A stretch of 64,000 nt of DNA, taken from contig NZ_JAAOEO010000022.1 of the NCBI RefSeq assembly GCF_011393025.1, forward strand, positions 1 to 64,000, in the 5' to 3' direction. Made by a program: the position numbers and the translations under genes. Origin of the DNA: Neobacillus terrae. GTDB lineage: Bacteria; Bacillota; Bacilli; Bacillales; Cytobacillaceae. Under the pieces are notes generated by a model. The model searched no databases, was not told the DNA's origin, and saw only the letters and a program-made list of their open reading frames with translations. Each line of letters begins with the position of its first letter. Position 1 is the stretch's first letter. This document shows positions 52,457 to 60,614 of the stretch, one piece after another.

Positions 52457-52520
52457 CTCTGTTATCAAAGTAAGAGCTTGGCACCGAACTTACAGCCTAC
52501 AAGTGCTTAGCTTTTTCATT

Positions 52521-52708
52521 AAGGCTCTCTTCGTAAACTTTGTTGATTATTAAAGCAAAAATAGGCTCGCTTTCCGCGGGCAAGCCGCGAGCCTCCTCGG
52601 TCGTAAACGACCTGCGGGGTCTCGCCTGGCTCGCTTTTCCCCCAGGAGTCTCGCCTATTTTCGCCTACAGTTTCTTCAATTTGCAACAATCTTTCAGAAA
52701 AGAGCCTT
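52521..52708. repeat. MITE-like GC-rich repeat (family R3), complete copy
   Basis: A 188-bp element with terminal inverted repeats AAGGCTCTCTTCGTAAA and (from the right) AAGGCTCTTTTCTGAAA. The middle is strongly GC-rich (GCTTTCCGCGGGCAAGCCGC, CTGCGGGGTCTCGCC). It begins 6 bp after the stop of the binding-protein gene and splits it from the permease genes. No transposase; no clear target duplication. Confidence 0.85.
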
Positions 52709-52714
52709 GATTAA

Positions 52715-53989
52715 TTACTCGCCTTTACCTGCAGTTTCAACTGCTTTAACAGCTTCATCAAGTCCTGTTCCAGAACTTAAGTATTTATGTGCGTTTACTT
52801 GTATTGTATCCGATACCTTTGAATATTCAGGAGATACTGGACGTGCAATAGTAGTAGTAAGCGCTTTTTGGAAACCAGGATAAGAAAGCATTTCGTTTTT
52901 AGCTTTTACTTCGGCATTGTCTAACAGAGCATTAAATCCTGGCAGGTATCCGCCTTCTGTAGACATGATTTTTTGTCCTTCTTGGCCAGCGGCAAATTTA
53001 ACAAAATCCCATGCTCCATCAACATTCTTAGAGTTTTTATTCAAGCTTAGAAGCCATCCGCCTACAGAACCTCCATTTGGAAGTGGTGCAATGCCAACTT
53101 GATCGGTTTTGATTTTAACCCCATCTTCCTGTCCTTTGATACGTCCGAATGCATAAGGCCAGTTACGAGAGAACACTGCATTGCCTTGTTCAAAGTTGGT
53201 ATGAGTTTCCCCTTCCATGAAGTTCAGGATATCCTTCGGAGAGAAAGGAGCTTTTGTAAATTTGTACATTGTTTCAAGTCCGCCTTTAACATCCTGGTAG
53301 GATTTAGAGAACTCAGTAACGTTTACAGTAAGACCCTCATATTGTTTTGACTGGTAAACAAATCCGTATTTGGTGTTGTTTTTGCCAGTATATTTTTGAG
53401 CCATTGCATAAAGATCATCATAAGTATATTGGCCGCTTTCAAGCTTGGAAGCATCCTCTGGGCTTACGATGTCCTTACGGAAGTACAGAAGTCCTAAGTC
53501 AGGGAAGAAAGGAAGTGTATATTGCTTTCCTTTATAATTACCAGAAGCCATAGAACCGGCATTGAAATCAGTCTTCTTATAGCCTGCTTCGTTCATTTTT
53601 ACGTCGATTGGCTCAAGGTATCCAGCACCGGCAAATTCTCCTGCCCAAACTACGTCCAAAGATAAAATATCATATTCTTTAGAACCACTGGATAGAGAGT
53701 TTAATAGCTGATCATGCATTTGAGCTGAATCGTTAGTCATTTGTGTCCATTCAACTTTGTACTTGTCTTGCTTTGCATTGTAGGCATCAATTAATTTCTG
53801 TGTTGCTGGTGTATTATCATTCTGTGCTGCAAATTTTAAAACGATTGGTGTGCCGCTTGACTTATCGCCACCGGCTGGTTTTGCTTTTTCCTTGGTGCCT
53901 CCGCTGCTGTTACTGCTGCATCCTGCTAAAGCAATGCTTGCTGCGAAGGAAAGCGTTAACATTTTTAACATCCAATTCTTCTTTTTCAT
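52715..53989 (-). CDS. Extracellular sugar-binding lipoprotein of the ABC importer
   Basis: A 424-residue solute-binding protein of the MalE-like cluster B. The signal peptide ends in lipobox LAGC (residues 20-23), followed by a Ser/Gly/Lys linker. Typical features are LKFAAQNDNTPATQKLIDAYN, DILSLDVVWAGEFAGAGYLEPID and VGIAPLPNGGSVGGWLLSLNKNSKN. It likely feeds the GH65 substrate, an alpha-glucoside disaccharide, to the permeases. GGGGG precedes the ATG. The promoter region is shared with the divergent AraC-type gene. Confidence 0.93.
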   Translation of the reverse strand: MKKKNWMLKMLTLSFAASIALAGCSSNSSGGTKEKAKPAGGDKSSGTPIVLKFAAQNDNTPATQKLIDAYNAKQDKYKVEWTQMTNDSAQMHDQLLNSLSSGSKEYDILSLDVVWAGEFAGAGYLEPIDVKMNEAGYKKTDFNAGSMASGNYKGKQYTLPFFPDLGLLYFRKDIVSPEDASKLESGQYTYDDLYAMAQKYTGKNNTKYGFVYQSKQYEGLTVNVTEFSKSYQDVKGGLETMYKFTKAPFSPKDILNFMEGETHTNFEQGNAVFSRNWPYAFGRIKGQEDGVKIKTDQVGIAPLPNGGSVGGWLLSLNKNSKNVDGAWDFVKFAAGQEGQKIMSTEGGYLPGFNALLDNAEVKAKNEMLSYPGFQKALTTTIARPVSPEYSKVSDTIQVNAHKYLSSGTGLDEAVKAVETAGKGE

Positions 53990-54014
53990 TAATTTATAAC
54001 CCCCTTAAGGTATA

Positions 54015-54037
54015 TACTTGAATTGTAAATACAAGTA
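54015..54037. promoter_or_regulatory. Inverted repeat in the divergent promoter region
   Basis: TACTTG (54015-54020) and CAAGTA (54032-54037) flank 11 bp, and a second overlapping pair TTGTAA/TTACAA spans 54024-54046. It lies between the binding-protein gene and the AraC-type gene, where the regulator or CcpA-like proteins could act; it is not a standard cre site. Confidence 0.5.
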
Positions 54038-54094
54038 AATTACAATTATATTAAAATTCCATAGTTTTTAATAAAATTATAAGGTGAAGTAAAT

Positions 54095-54868
54095 ATGAAT
54101 CCAAACCAATCGATTATTCAAGGTTATTTTGAAGCCCGCCTGGAAAATAAACAAAATTACTTTGCCCATCCATCCTATTCACTTGAACAGCAGCTTATGG
54201 ATTGCATTGGCCGGTGCGATGAAGAAGAAGCGAAAAAAGTACTGGATCAAATCAATTCGACTGAAAGGGCAAAGCTGGCAGATGATCCGATCAGATCTCT
54301 AAAGAATTCGCTTATTTGCTCGTGTACTCTCTTTACTCGTTCCATTATTAAGGGGGGAGTTTTTCCGGATGACGCCTTTAGTTTAAGTGATGTTTATATT
54401 CGAAGGATCGAAAAAATGAAAACGTTTGCAGAAATAACAGCACTTGAATATGAAATGGTATCTTCCTTTATTGATTCGCTAAAAAGTTCCAAACGGCCAT
54501 ACTACAATTATGTAGTCAATAAAGCTATTACTTTTATAAATCAAGAAATAATCGGTGATTTATCATTAGAAAAGATAGCTGAATCTGCAGGTGTGCATCC
54601 CGGGTATCTGTCAAAGGTATTTAAGGAGTCCGTTGGGGTAACCATTTCGGAATATATAAATCGTAAAAGAATGGAAGAATCAAAGTATTTTCTTCTCCAT
54701 TCAAAATTATCCCTGAGCGATATTGCGCATTTGTTCAAGTATTGCAACCAAAGCTATTACACATCACTGTTCAAGAAATACATTGGTGTAACACCTAAGG
54801 AGTTCCGCAATATACAGGGCGGGAATAGTCATATTCCTCTTGAAAAAGAAAAAAGCATCCATCGCTGA
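54095..54868 (+). CDS. AraC family transcriptional regulator
   Basis: The 257-residue protein has a C-terminal double helix-turn-helix (LSLEKIAESAGVHPGYLSKVFKESVG and LSLSDIAHLFKYCNQSYYTSLFKKYIGVTPKEFR). The N-terminal ~150 residues are helical (ALEYEMVSSFIDSLKSSK), similar to YesN-like regulators lacking the response-regulator part. Divergent from the sugar importer, it is the likely activator of that operon. AAGGTG precedes the ATG. Confidence 0.92.
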   Translation: MNPNQSIIQGYFEARLENKQNYFAHPSYSLEQQLMDCIGRCDEEEAKKVLDQINSTERAKLADDPIRSLKNSLICSCTLFTRSIIKGGVFPDDAFSLSDVYIRRIEKMKTFAEITALEYEMVSSFIDSLKSSKRPYYNYVVNKAITFINQEIIGDLSLEKIAESAGVHPGYLSKVFKESVGVTISEYINRKRMEESKYFLLHSKLSLSDIAHLFKYCNQSYYTSLFKKYIGVTPKEFRNIQGGNSHIPLEKEKSIHR

Positions 54869-54881
54869 ATGCTTTTTCTTT
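54851..54881 (+). terminator. Terminator of the AraC-type gene
   Basis: AAAAGCAT and ATGCTTTT pair around CCATCGCTGA, followed by TCTTTT. Confidence 0.82.
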
Positions 54882-54889
54882 TGTTAATT

Positions 54890-55084
54890 TTAGGAATGAA
54901 TCTCTTTTACCCGTCCAACCTGCCCATCAGTAAGGCGGACCTTAATACCGTGGGGATGAGATGGCGATTTGGTGAGAATATCTTTTACAATACCCCTTGT
55001 AAGCTTACCTGTTTTTTGGTCTGCTTTTAAAACAATATCGACAGTCAATCCAGGTAACACGTCTTTTCTACTCTGTCCGTTCAT
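54890..55084 (-). CDS. ywbE: YwbE family small protein
   Basis: A 64-residue protein, MNGQSRKDVLPGLTVDIVLK followed by KTGKLTRGIVKDILTKSP and HPHGIKVRLTDGQVGRVKEI; this is the conserved YwbE (DUF2196) pattern, predicted as a small beta-barrel. Function unknown. The ATG overlaps the stop of the preceding small gene (TAATG), so the two are coupled. Confidence 0.93.
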   Translation of the reverse strand: MNGQSRKDVLPGLTVDIVLKADQKTGKLTRGIVKDILTKSPSHPHGIKVRLTDGQVGRVKEIHS

Positions 55085-55278
55085 TAGACACCCATTTTTC
55101 TGCGTGTATTGCTTGGTTTTTTCGTTTGCTGGCTTTTCATTTTTTTGGTTGAAAGGTCCGCATTCGCAATTCCTTTATCAGCTGTAGCCTGGTTCTTTTT
55201 GTTTTGAAGCTGCTGCTTCATGGCTTCCTGCAGGCTGATTTTCTTTTTTGCCGCTTCCGGCTGTTTATTCTCAGTCAT
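55084..55278 (-). CDS. Small basic protein coupled to ywbE
   Basis: A 64-residue, very hydrophilic protein rich in Lys and Gln (KKKISLQEAMKQQLQNKKNQ), probably disordered or helical, ending KKPSNTRRKMGV. I do not recognise a family. The AAGGAGGAG site six bases before the ATG and the stop/start overlap with ywbE make it a real gene. The composition suggests nucleic-acid binding, which is only inference. Confidence 0.82.
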   Translation of the reverse strand: MTENKQPEAAKKKISLQEAMKQQLQNKKNQATADKGIANADLSTKKMKSQQTKKPSNTRRKMGV

Positions 55279-55775
55279 TTCGGCTCCTCCTTTTTGGCAT
55301 ATCGTTGTTAATCAAGTATAATCTATTTTCGTTAATTTGAAAAATAGACTTTTTTGAAACTCCCTAATGGTTGATTAAAAATATAATGGGCAGTTCCTTT
55401 TATACATTTCCTGATAGTATTACATGAAAGAAAGAGACGCAGTGTTACTTTTCATTTATGATCAGTTTGAATTCATCGCTTTCTTTTGTTTCCCCCGTTT
55501 AAACTGCTGATACATCAGGATTTTTCCATTTTTAATCAAACGTTTGATTAAATTAATTTGAACCGCAATCATTAGTTGCTGTTTCGTCCTATTATAAGTT
55601 CTTCCCTCTAATGAAGTAATGGTACTAACGGGAGAAAAGAGGGAGGCTATATGCAGACTATATAATTTCCTGACAGATTTCTCTAAAGTTGCACCCTGCT
55701 TTTCATTTCTCCTAATTAAAATGGACATAATGGAGAACAATAAGGACTAAATAAGCTTGATAGGAGTGGTGTCCA
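55279..55775. other. Gene-free stretch before the deacetylase gene
   Basis: The region is AT-rich. A 92-codon minus-strand frame (55462-55740) has no visible ribosome binding site and no recognisable family. I see no convincing terminator or RNA structure. Confidence 0.5.
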
Positions 55776-56510
55776 GTGAAAACTTTCATTTATTTGATCT
55801 CTATATTTATTTATATCTTGTCCAATTGTGATTCTGTTGAGGCCTCTAGGAAAAGCCGGCAAGAATATGAGAAAACAGGACATGTTATATGGGATATTAA
55901 AACAAATGAAAAAATGGTGGCGTTAACCTTTGATGATGGACCAAATCCTGTATACACTCCTCAAATTTTAGACCTCTTGGCACGTTACAATGCAAAGGCG
56001 ACCTTTTTTGTTATTGGCTCTGAGGCAGATAGAAATCCGTCCATTATAAAACGGGAATATCGAGAGGGGCACGAAATTGCCCTTCACACGTATCATCATG
56101 TTTACAATTTTCATTCCAATAAAGCGGAGTTTAAATATGAATTAAAAAAAGAAGCTAATACGATTAAACGTATAACAGGCGGCTATAACCCCTCCCTTTA
56201 CCGGCCCGTCGCCGGGCGCATTAATGATTTCATCGTACAAAATTCTATAAAGAACGGCTATACCGTTATTATGTGGTCATGGCACCAGGACACCAGGGAT
56301 TGGGAATCACCGGGTACGAACATAATTATTAACCAGGTCATTTCAAACACAAGACCTGGTGATATTATCATATTTCATGATTCTGGCGGCGAGCGGAAAC
56401 AAACTGTTAAAGCTTTAAAGAAAATCTTAGAATTCTATAATAAAACCGGATATAAATGTGTAACCGTTTCAGAAATGTTATTTCGCTCAAAATCCATCAT
56501 CCCACAATAA
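55776..56510 (+). CDS. Polysaccharide deacetylase (NodB homology domain), secreted
   Basis: The 244-residue protein has an N-terminal signal segment (TFIYLISIFIYILSN) and a CE4 domain with all five motifs: ALTFDDGPN (motif 1), HTYHH (motif 2), YRPVAGR (motif 3), MWSWHQDTRDW (motif 4) and IFHDSGG (motif 5). Probable substrate is peptidoglycan or another N-acetylated cell-wall glycan. It starts at GTG behind AGGAGTGG. It is shorter than PdaA and has no clear extra domain. Confidence 0.9.
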   Translation: MKTFIYLISIFIYILSNCDSVEASRKSRQEYEKTGHVIWDIKTNEKMVALTFDDGPNPVYTPQILDLLARYNAKATFFVIGSEADRNPSIIKREYREGHEIALHTYHHVYNFHSNKAEFKYELKKEANTIKRITGGYNPSLYRPVAGRINDFIVQNSIKNGYTVIMWSWHQDTRDWESPGTNIIINQVISNTRPGDIIIFHDSGGERKQTVKALKKILEFYNKTGYKCVTVSEMLFRSKSIIPQ

Positions 56511-57159
56511 AACCAACCCCTACGAAAGGGTGCTTTAGTTTACGTTGTTATTATGGGGCTGTAATAGTTAGGGGATACCCAATTGAAAAATTACAGTTTA
56601 TTATTTCAGACCAACTGGGGGTCAAAATGGGAGAATATCAGCTTAAGCATCATTCAAAAATGACTTTAAAGCCGATTCGCTTGACTGGTGAACCTGACGA
56701 TGGAAATTGAAGATGGATTTGCGATTGAAATCAGTGACAAAGCTGCAATGACACTTCAAACAGACGGTGTCATCTATATTCAGAACTGTTTATATGGAGG
56801 GCGGATCGCCTAACGCAGCCAGACACTTAAACAGAACGTATCGAGCAGGTTTCCGCTAAATCATATGACAGAAATGCACTTATCACTGCGACAATCCCCT
56901 TCCTCATTAATGCCTCTTTGAGCACATTAAGATATTCACCCACTGACTCAGAGGCCTAATTGACAAATCACCAAGAGTGGGTAACGTTTTTTCACAATTG
57001 ACTAAACATCATACTTTTAAAAAAATATTAATGATTATTAATAATGAGCCGGAAGAACATTATCGTAAAGTCAGTTATGATGTATGATTCGTTCGTTAAG
57101 ACTTAAGGGTCCGTTAGGCTAAACTTCCATCTTTCGGGTATGATAGAACTTATAAGTAT
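56511..57159 (+). pseudogene. Decayed coding remnants
   Basis: Two adjacent short frames on the plus strand look like one broken protein: a frame with YPIEKLQFIISDQLGVKMGE up to a stop at 56710, continued in another frame by MEIEDGFAIEISDKAAMTLQ (56701 on) and stopped at 56813. A third fragment with KKILMIINNEPEEHYRK lies near 57010-57085. I cannot name the family, so this is a tentative call. Confidence 0.4.
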
Positions 57160-57194
57160 TAAAACAAAACAACTGTCAGGATGGCCCTGACAGC
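57160..57194 (-). terminator. Terminator of the gas vesicle operon
   Basis: Minus-strand CTGTCAGG and CCTGACAG form a perfect stem with loop GCCAT, followed by TTGTTTTGTTTT. Confidence 0.9.
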
Positions 57195-57205
57195 TGCCAA
57201 AATAA

Positions 57206-57607
57206 TTATTGTTCTTTTTTCGTACGGCTGTCGACAATTCTCCCTAGAAAGAAACCGTCGATTTCTCTTAACTTCCCTCTCCAGAGAATTTCCCCTTGTG
57301 ATGGTGTTGGTTTACTGTCACCGCAGTAAACCTTTGTATTCTTCATATGGATAAAATATGCTTCCGAGTCATTTGATGCTGCTGCATTTCCTGCTTTTGA
57401 AAGCTCCTCGCTTAAATTTTGCGCCACTTCATCGCCTTCTCCAAATAGGTCACTCAAAATGCCAAAATACTCCTTAGCAGATATCATCGTTCCTGTAATT
57501 ACTGCACCTTTTACATTTAAAGTAATATCTAAGGAAAAGTCATGCTTATTAGCCGCCTGTACAAAAAATTCTAAAATAGTGTCTTTCGTACCCTGCTCAA
57601 TACCCAT
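57206..57607 (-). CDS. gvpU: Gas vesicle protein GvpU
   Basis: The 133-residue last gene of the operon matches B. megaterium GvpU: FVQAANKHDFSLDITLNVKG, VITGTMISAKEYFGILSDLF and LREIDGFFLGRIVDSR. GvpU is known to affect clustering of gas vesicles in the cell. It begins with AAAGGAAC before the ATG, 3 bp behind the gvpT stop. Confidence 0.93.
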   Translation of the reverse strand: MGIEQGTKDTILEFFVQAANKHDFSLDITLNVKGAVITGTMISAKEYFGILSDLFGEGDEVAQNLSEELSKAGNAAASNDSEAYFIHMKNTKVYCGDSKPTPSQGEILWRGKLREIDGFFLGRIVDSRTKKEQ

Positions 57608-57610
57608 TTT

Positions 57611-58882
57611 TTATTGTTCCTTTCTTAATCCATCAAGATGAAGATAGGTTTCCTCATCACTTGATAGTACAGTGTAACTTTTCTCGTTTTCGTCCTTATC
57701 CGACTTCTTTGGATTTGTTGTATTACTAGTCTGATTTTGCTTTTTTGTTTTTTCATTTTGTTTACCATCAGTTCCAGCCAGTTCATTTTTATTTTTGTCT
57801 TGTTCTTCAGTCTCTTCCTCTTCTTTATCTTCCTTGTCTTCCATTGGAGGCTTCTCCTGAGCAGTCTCTCCCTGTTCGCCATTTTCCGAGGTTTCATCTG
57901 AAGCTACTTCTGCTTCGCTATCTTGCTCGTCTTCTTTTGGAGTTACCTCCTTTCCGCCTTCTTCAGCGCCTTCTTCAGCGCCTACTTCTGCCACTTCTCC
58001 TTGGCCTTCCTCCTCGTCTTTCTCCGATGCCTCTTCCTCCTGACCTTCTTCCTCGTCTTCTTCTGGAGTTACTCGCTCTTGGCTTTCTTCTGCCACTTCT
58101 TCCTTGTCATCTTCCTTTTCTTCTTCTGAAACTACTTCTGCTCCGCTATCTTGCTCGTCTTCTTCTGGAGATACTTCCTCTTGGCTTTCTTCCGCGCCTT
58201 CTTTTGCCACTTCTCCTTGGCCTTTCTCCTCGTCTATCTCCGTAGCCTCTTCCTCCTGACCGTCTTCCTCGTCTTCTTCTGAAATTTCTATTTGGCTGCC
58301 TTGCTGATCCCTATTAATATCTTCTTGTTGACTTTCTCCCTGGTAATCTTCCGAACCATTTTCCTCTTGATCTTTTTCAATATTTTCATCCTGCCCGTCT
58401 TGTTTATGAGTTAGCTTTGTCAGCTTGTCTTCCAATTGAGCCAAGCGCTCTTTTAAATCTTTATTTTCTTTTACTAAGGAATCATAATCCTTATTGGCTG
58501 ATTCTTCCTGGATAGTATTTTCGAGTCTGGTTTCGTCCTCGGTATTTTCCATTTCGTCATTAGAATAATTTTCCGTTAATGTTTCACTGTCATTTTTTAA
58601 CAGCTTGCCTGCTGTGGTCTTTATGGTATCCATAGCTTTTAAGGACTTCTCTTTTGCAGCACTGCCCAATTCAATACCTTTGTTTTTTATTTTTCCGCCA
58701 TCTATATTCTTAATAAGTTTTTTACCATTCTCAGGAGTTGCAAGATATCCGACTGTTGCACCAATTACGCCACCTGCAATAGAACGCTTTATCGCACTGG
58801 CATTAAGGCTGTTTTCATTTTGCTTTGTATTTTTCTGATTATTATTTTCCTCTGTTAGATTAGTCTTTTTAGTTTCTGCCAT
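57611..58882 (-). CDS. gvpT: Gas vesicle protein GvpT with expanded acidic repeat
   Basis: A 423-residue protein. Residues 28-60 are a YtxH-like hydrophobic/glycine segment (SIAGGVIGATVGYLATPENG); 133-160 is a coiled coil (SLVKENKDLKERLAQLEDKL); 201-360 is almost only Glu, Asp, Gln, Gly, Ser, Ala; the C-terminus is Lys/Asn-rich then ends TYLHLDGLRKEQ. The acidic part contains two ~55-residue copies offset by 72 residues (202-253 and 274-330). Position after gvpJ fits gvpT. AGGAGG precedes the ATG. Confidence 0.88.
   Translation of the reverse strand: MAETKKTNLTEENNNQKNTKQNENSLNASAIKRSIAGGVIGATVGYLATPENGKKLIKNIDGGKIKNKGIELGSAAKEKSLKAMDTIKTTAGKLLKNDSETLTENYSNDEMENTEDETRLENTIQEESANKDYDSLVKENKDLKERLAQLEDKLTKLTHKQDGQDENIEKDQEENGSEDYQGESQQEDINRDQQGSQIEISEEDEEDGQEEEATEIDEEKGQGEVAKEGAEESQEEVSPEEDEQDSGAEVVSEEEKEDDKEEVAEESQERVTPEEDEEEGQEEEASEKDEEEGQGEVAEVGAEEGAEEGGKEVTPKEDEQDSEAEVASDETSENGEQGETAQEKPPMEDKEDKEEEETEEQDKNKNELAGTDGKQNEKTKKQNQTSNTTNPKKSDKDENEKSYTVLSSDEETYLHLDGLRKEQ
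57893..58279 (-). repeat. Internal tandem duplication in gvpT
   Basis: Two copies of about 160-170 bp are offset by 216 bp within gvpT. Each encodes EEDEE-GQEEEA...DEE-GQGEVA...PxEDEQDSxAEV. The G/A-rich coding strand shows the same words in shifted order between them. Confidence 0.75.
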
Positions 58883-58897
58883 TGTAAAAACCTCCTA

Positions 58898-59230
58898 TTA
58901 GTAGTTAAATTCAGTTGTGCTTAATCGATTTGTACCAATTTGTTGTTCAAGAGATTCAAGTCTCTCATTTAATCTTTTATTTTCTTCCTCAAGAGCCTTC
59001 CTATTGTTGTCTGCCGCTTTAGAGTTTAAATAGGGGTCTGTTTCCCACCAGTCCATTCCTATTTCCTTTGCTTTATCAACTGAAGCAACAATAAGGCGTA
59101 TTTTAATTGTAAGTAGTTCTACATCGGCAATACCCACCGTGATATCGCCCGCTATAACTACACCTTTATCTAATATTTTCTCAAGTACATCCACAATCGT
59201 ACTGGATTGCATATTATGTTCGATTGCCAT
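58898..59230 (-). CDS. gvpJ: Gas vesicle protein GvpJ (GvpA family, minor shell protein)
   Basis: A 110-residue member of the GvpA family: STIVDVLEKILDKGVVIAGD, then IADVELLTIKIRLIVASVDKA, then a longer tail with a short coiled coil (KALEEENKRLNERLESLEQQ). GvpJ is thought to take part in nucleation or tip formation. AAGGAGGAC precedes the ATG. It follows gvpK after 24 bp. Confidence 0.94.
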   Translation of the reverse strand: MAIEHNMQSSTIVDVLEKILDKGVVIAGDITVGIADVELLTIKIRLIVASVDKAKEIGMDWWETDPYLNSKAADNNRKALEEENKRLNERLESLEQQIGTNRLSTTEFNY

Positions 59231-59254
59231 TTGAAGTCCTCCTTGGCATTGTTA

Positions 59255-59539
59255 TTAAAGCAGGCTACCTAAGGGACCAAGATCGATATTCAGATCTTCC
59301 GCATCCAGACCGAAGATTTCTTTCAATTCTTCCATTTTTTCTTCCAGATTCATAAGTGCCTCACCCAAATTTTCAATTTGCTCGTCACTTAAATTCCCAC
59401 CTTCGACCCGTCTAATTGCATGCCTTTCAACAATTTGCCTCAGCAGTTCAATAACTGTTAATACTAACTGTGCTAATCCATGCTCTGCATTTTCCGGGTC
59501 AAGATTAATTTTTCCATTTGTTTGGCTGGCCTGTCGCAT
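59255..59539 (-). CDS. gvpK: Gas vesicle protein GvpK
   Basis: The 94-residue protein has the GvpK core INLDPENAEHGLAQLVLTVI, ELLRQIVERHAIRRVEGGNL and LMNLEEKMEELKEIFGL. It starts at ATG behind GGGAGGAG and overlaps the 3' end of gvpS by 35 bp in another frame. Confidence 0.95.
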   Translation of the reverse strand: MRQASQTNGKINLDPENAEHGLAQLVLTVIELLRQIVERHAIRRVEGGNLSDEQIENLGEALMNLEEKMEELKEIFGLDAEDLNIDLGPLGSLL

Positions 59540-59780
59540 TAATCAGCTCCTCCCTCTGTGTATCAAATTGTTCTGAAGACACTGTTTTACGAGTTTCCTG
59601 CTTTGACTGGACAAGAGATTCTACAGAAGCAATGAGTAATCTTAAATCCAAATAAACTAAGTCCACTCCTGCTATAGAAATCACTAAATCAGCTTTTATA
59701 GCCACGCCCTTATCCAGAATTACATCCAAAATATCAATTAATGCTATATCCTTGTTTTCCATTGATTCTCTTAATGACAT
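59505..59780 (-). CDS. gvpS: Gas vesicle protein GvpS (GvpA family)
   Basis: A 91-residue GvpA/J-family protein: IALIDILDVILDKGVAIKAD, ISIAGVDLVYLDLRLLIASVESL, then a short variable tail. The ATG at 59780 follows GGGGATGAAG; the frame is open 16 codons upstream into gvpL, which is not conserved. Probably a minor shell or nucleation protein. Confidence 0.93.
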   Translation of the reverse strand: MSLRESMENKDIALIDILDVILDKGVAIKADLVISIAGVDLVYLDLRLLIASVESLVQSKQETRKTVSSEQFDTQREELINATGQPNKWKN

Positions 59781-59794
59781 ATCTTCATCCCCAT

Positions 59795-60601
59795 TTATGA
59801 AAAGCTGGAAAAATGGTAAGCTGGCCACGGCCCTGTTGCCTCAAACTGCCATCCTATCTCCTTCATGTCCTTTTCATATTGCTGGATTTGTTTCAAAAAA
59901 TGTTCAACTTCAGGCTTAGAAATAAGGTATACACTATTCCAAGTCATATTATCTTTTCTCCCTGTGACATCACTGCTCCAGGTTCTTTTAACATTTCCCT
60001 TAAGGGCAAAATGTTTTAGTTCCAAATGTATTCCTTCGCTTACTTTGTTTTTTTCTTCCTCAAGTTCGCTGTTAATCAATTTATCTAGCTTTTTCTTTTC
60101 AAAAAATTGTTTACCCTTAGGCAATTTACTAATTTCTTCTCTCTTTGCTTCGATTACTGGATTACTTTGACTCACTTGGTCCTTTAATAACTGATCATCA
60201 CAGTAAATTTTTAAATTCCATTCCTCATTTCCTTTTATTAAGGCAAATGTACTCATCATTTTAGAATCATTAGATTGAACTGCTGTTTCCAGGCTTTCTC
60301 GATTTTTATATAAAGTACAAAATTTTAATGGTATAAGCGTAAAAATTTTCGATAACTTCATCACCGTTTCATGATGATGAAATGCTTTTTCCTGAAGCCA
60401 TTCTATATCGTTATTAATCAGTTCTTTAATTCTATTTTCTGAGTATTCCTCTGGATCGAGGTTACACACAATTGCCGTTATACTCCCTATTGGAATGGTG
60501 TATAGGTCCCCTATACCATCGAAGCCTTTTAAAGAGGGAAATGATTGGTTAGTTTCTTCCTTTGTTGGAATTAATCCATACAAATAAATTAGACCGCACA
60601 T
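59795..60601 (-). CDS. gvpL: Gas vesicle protein GvpL (GvpL/GvpF family)
   Basis: The 268-residue protein has the family's N-terminal half (IYLYGLIPTKEETNQSF, ITAIVCNLDPEEYSE) and the C-terminal ferredoxin-like half ending AWQFEATGPWPAYHFSSF-type GWQFEATGPWPAYHF. It is a paralog of gvpF two genes upstream. GvpF/L proteins accompany GvpA during vesicle assembly. GGGAGAG precedes the ATG. Confidence 0.95.
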   Translation of the reverse strand: MCGLIYLYGLIPTKEETNQSFPSLKGFDGIGDLYTIPIGSITAIVCNLDPEEYSENRIKELINNDIEWLQEKAFHHHETVMKLSKIFTLIPLKFCTLYKNRESLETAVQSNDSKMMSTFALIKGNEEWNLKIYCDDQLLKDQVSQSNPVIEAKREEISKLPKGKQFFEKKKLDKLINSELEEEKNKVSEGIHLELKHFALKGNVKRTWSSDVTGRKDNMTWNSVYLISKPEVEHFLKQIQQYEKDMKEIGWQFEATGPWPAYHFSSFS

Positions 60602-60614
60602 TTGACAACTCTCC

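Noticed and set aside
55462..55740. 92-codon minus-strand frame before the deacetylase gene
   Set aside because: No ribosome binding site, no family, unusual composition; kept only as part of a gene-free stretch.
57745..58245. 166-codon leucine-rich plus-strand frame
   Set aside because: It is the antisense image of the Glu/Gln-rich repeat of gvpT; long frames opposite such repeats are expected.
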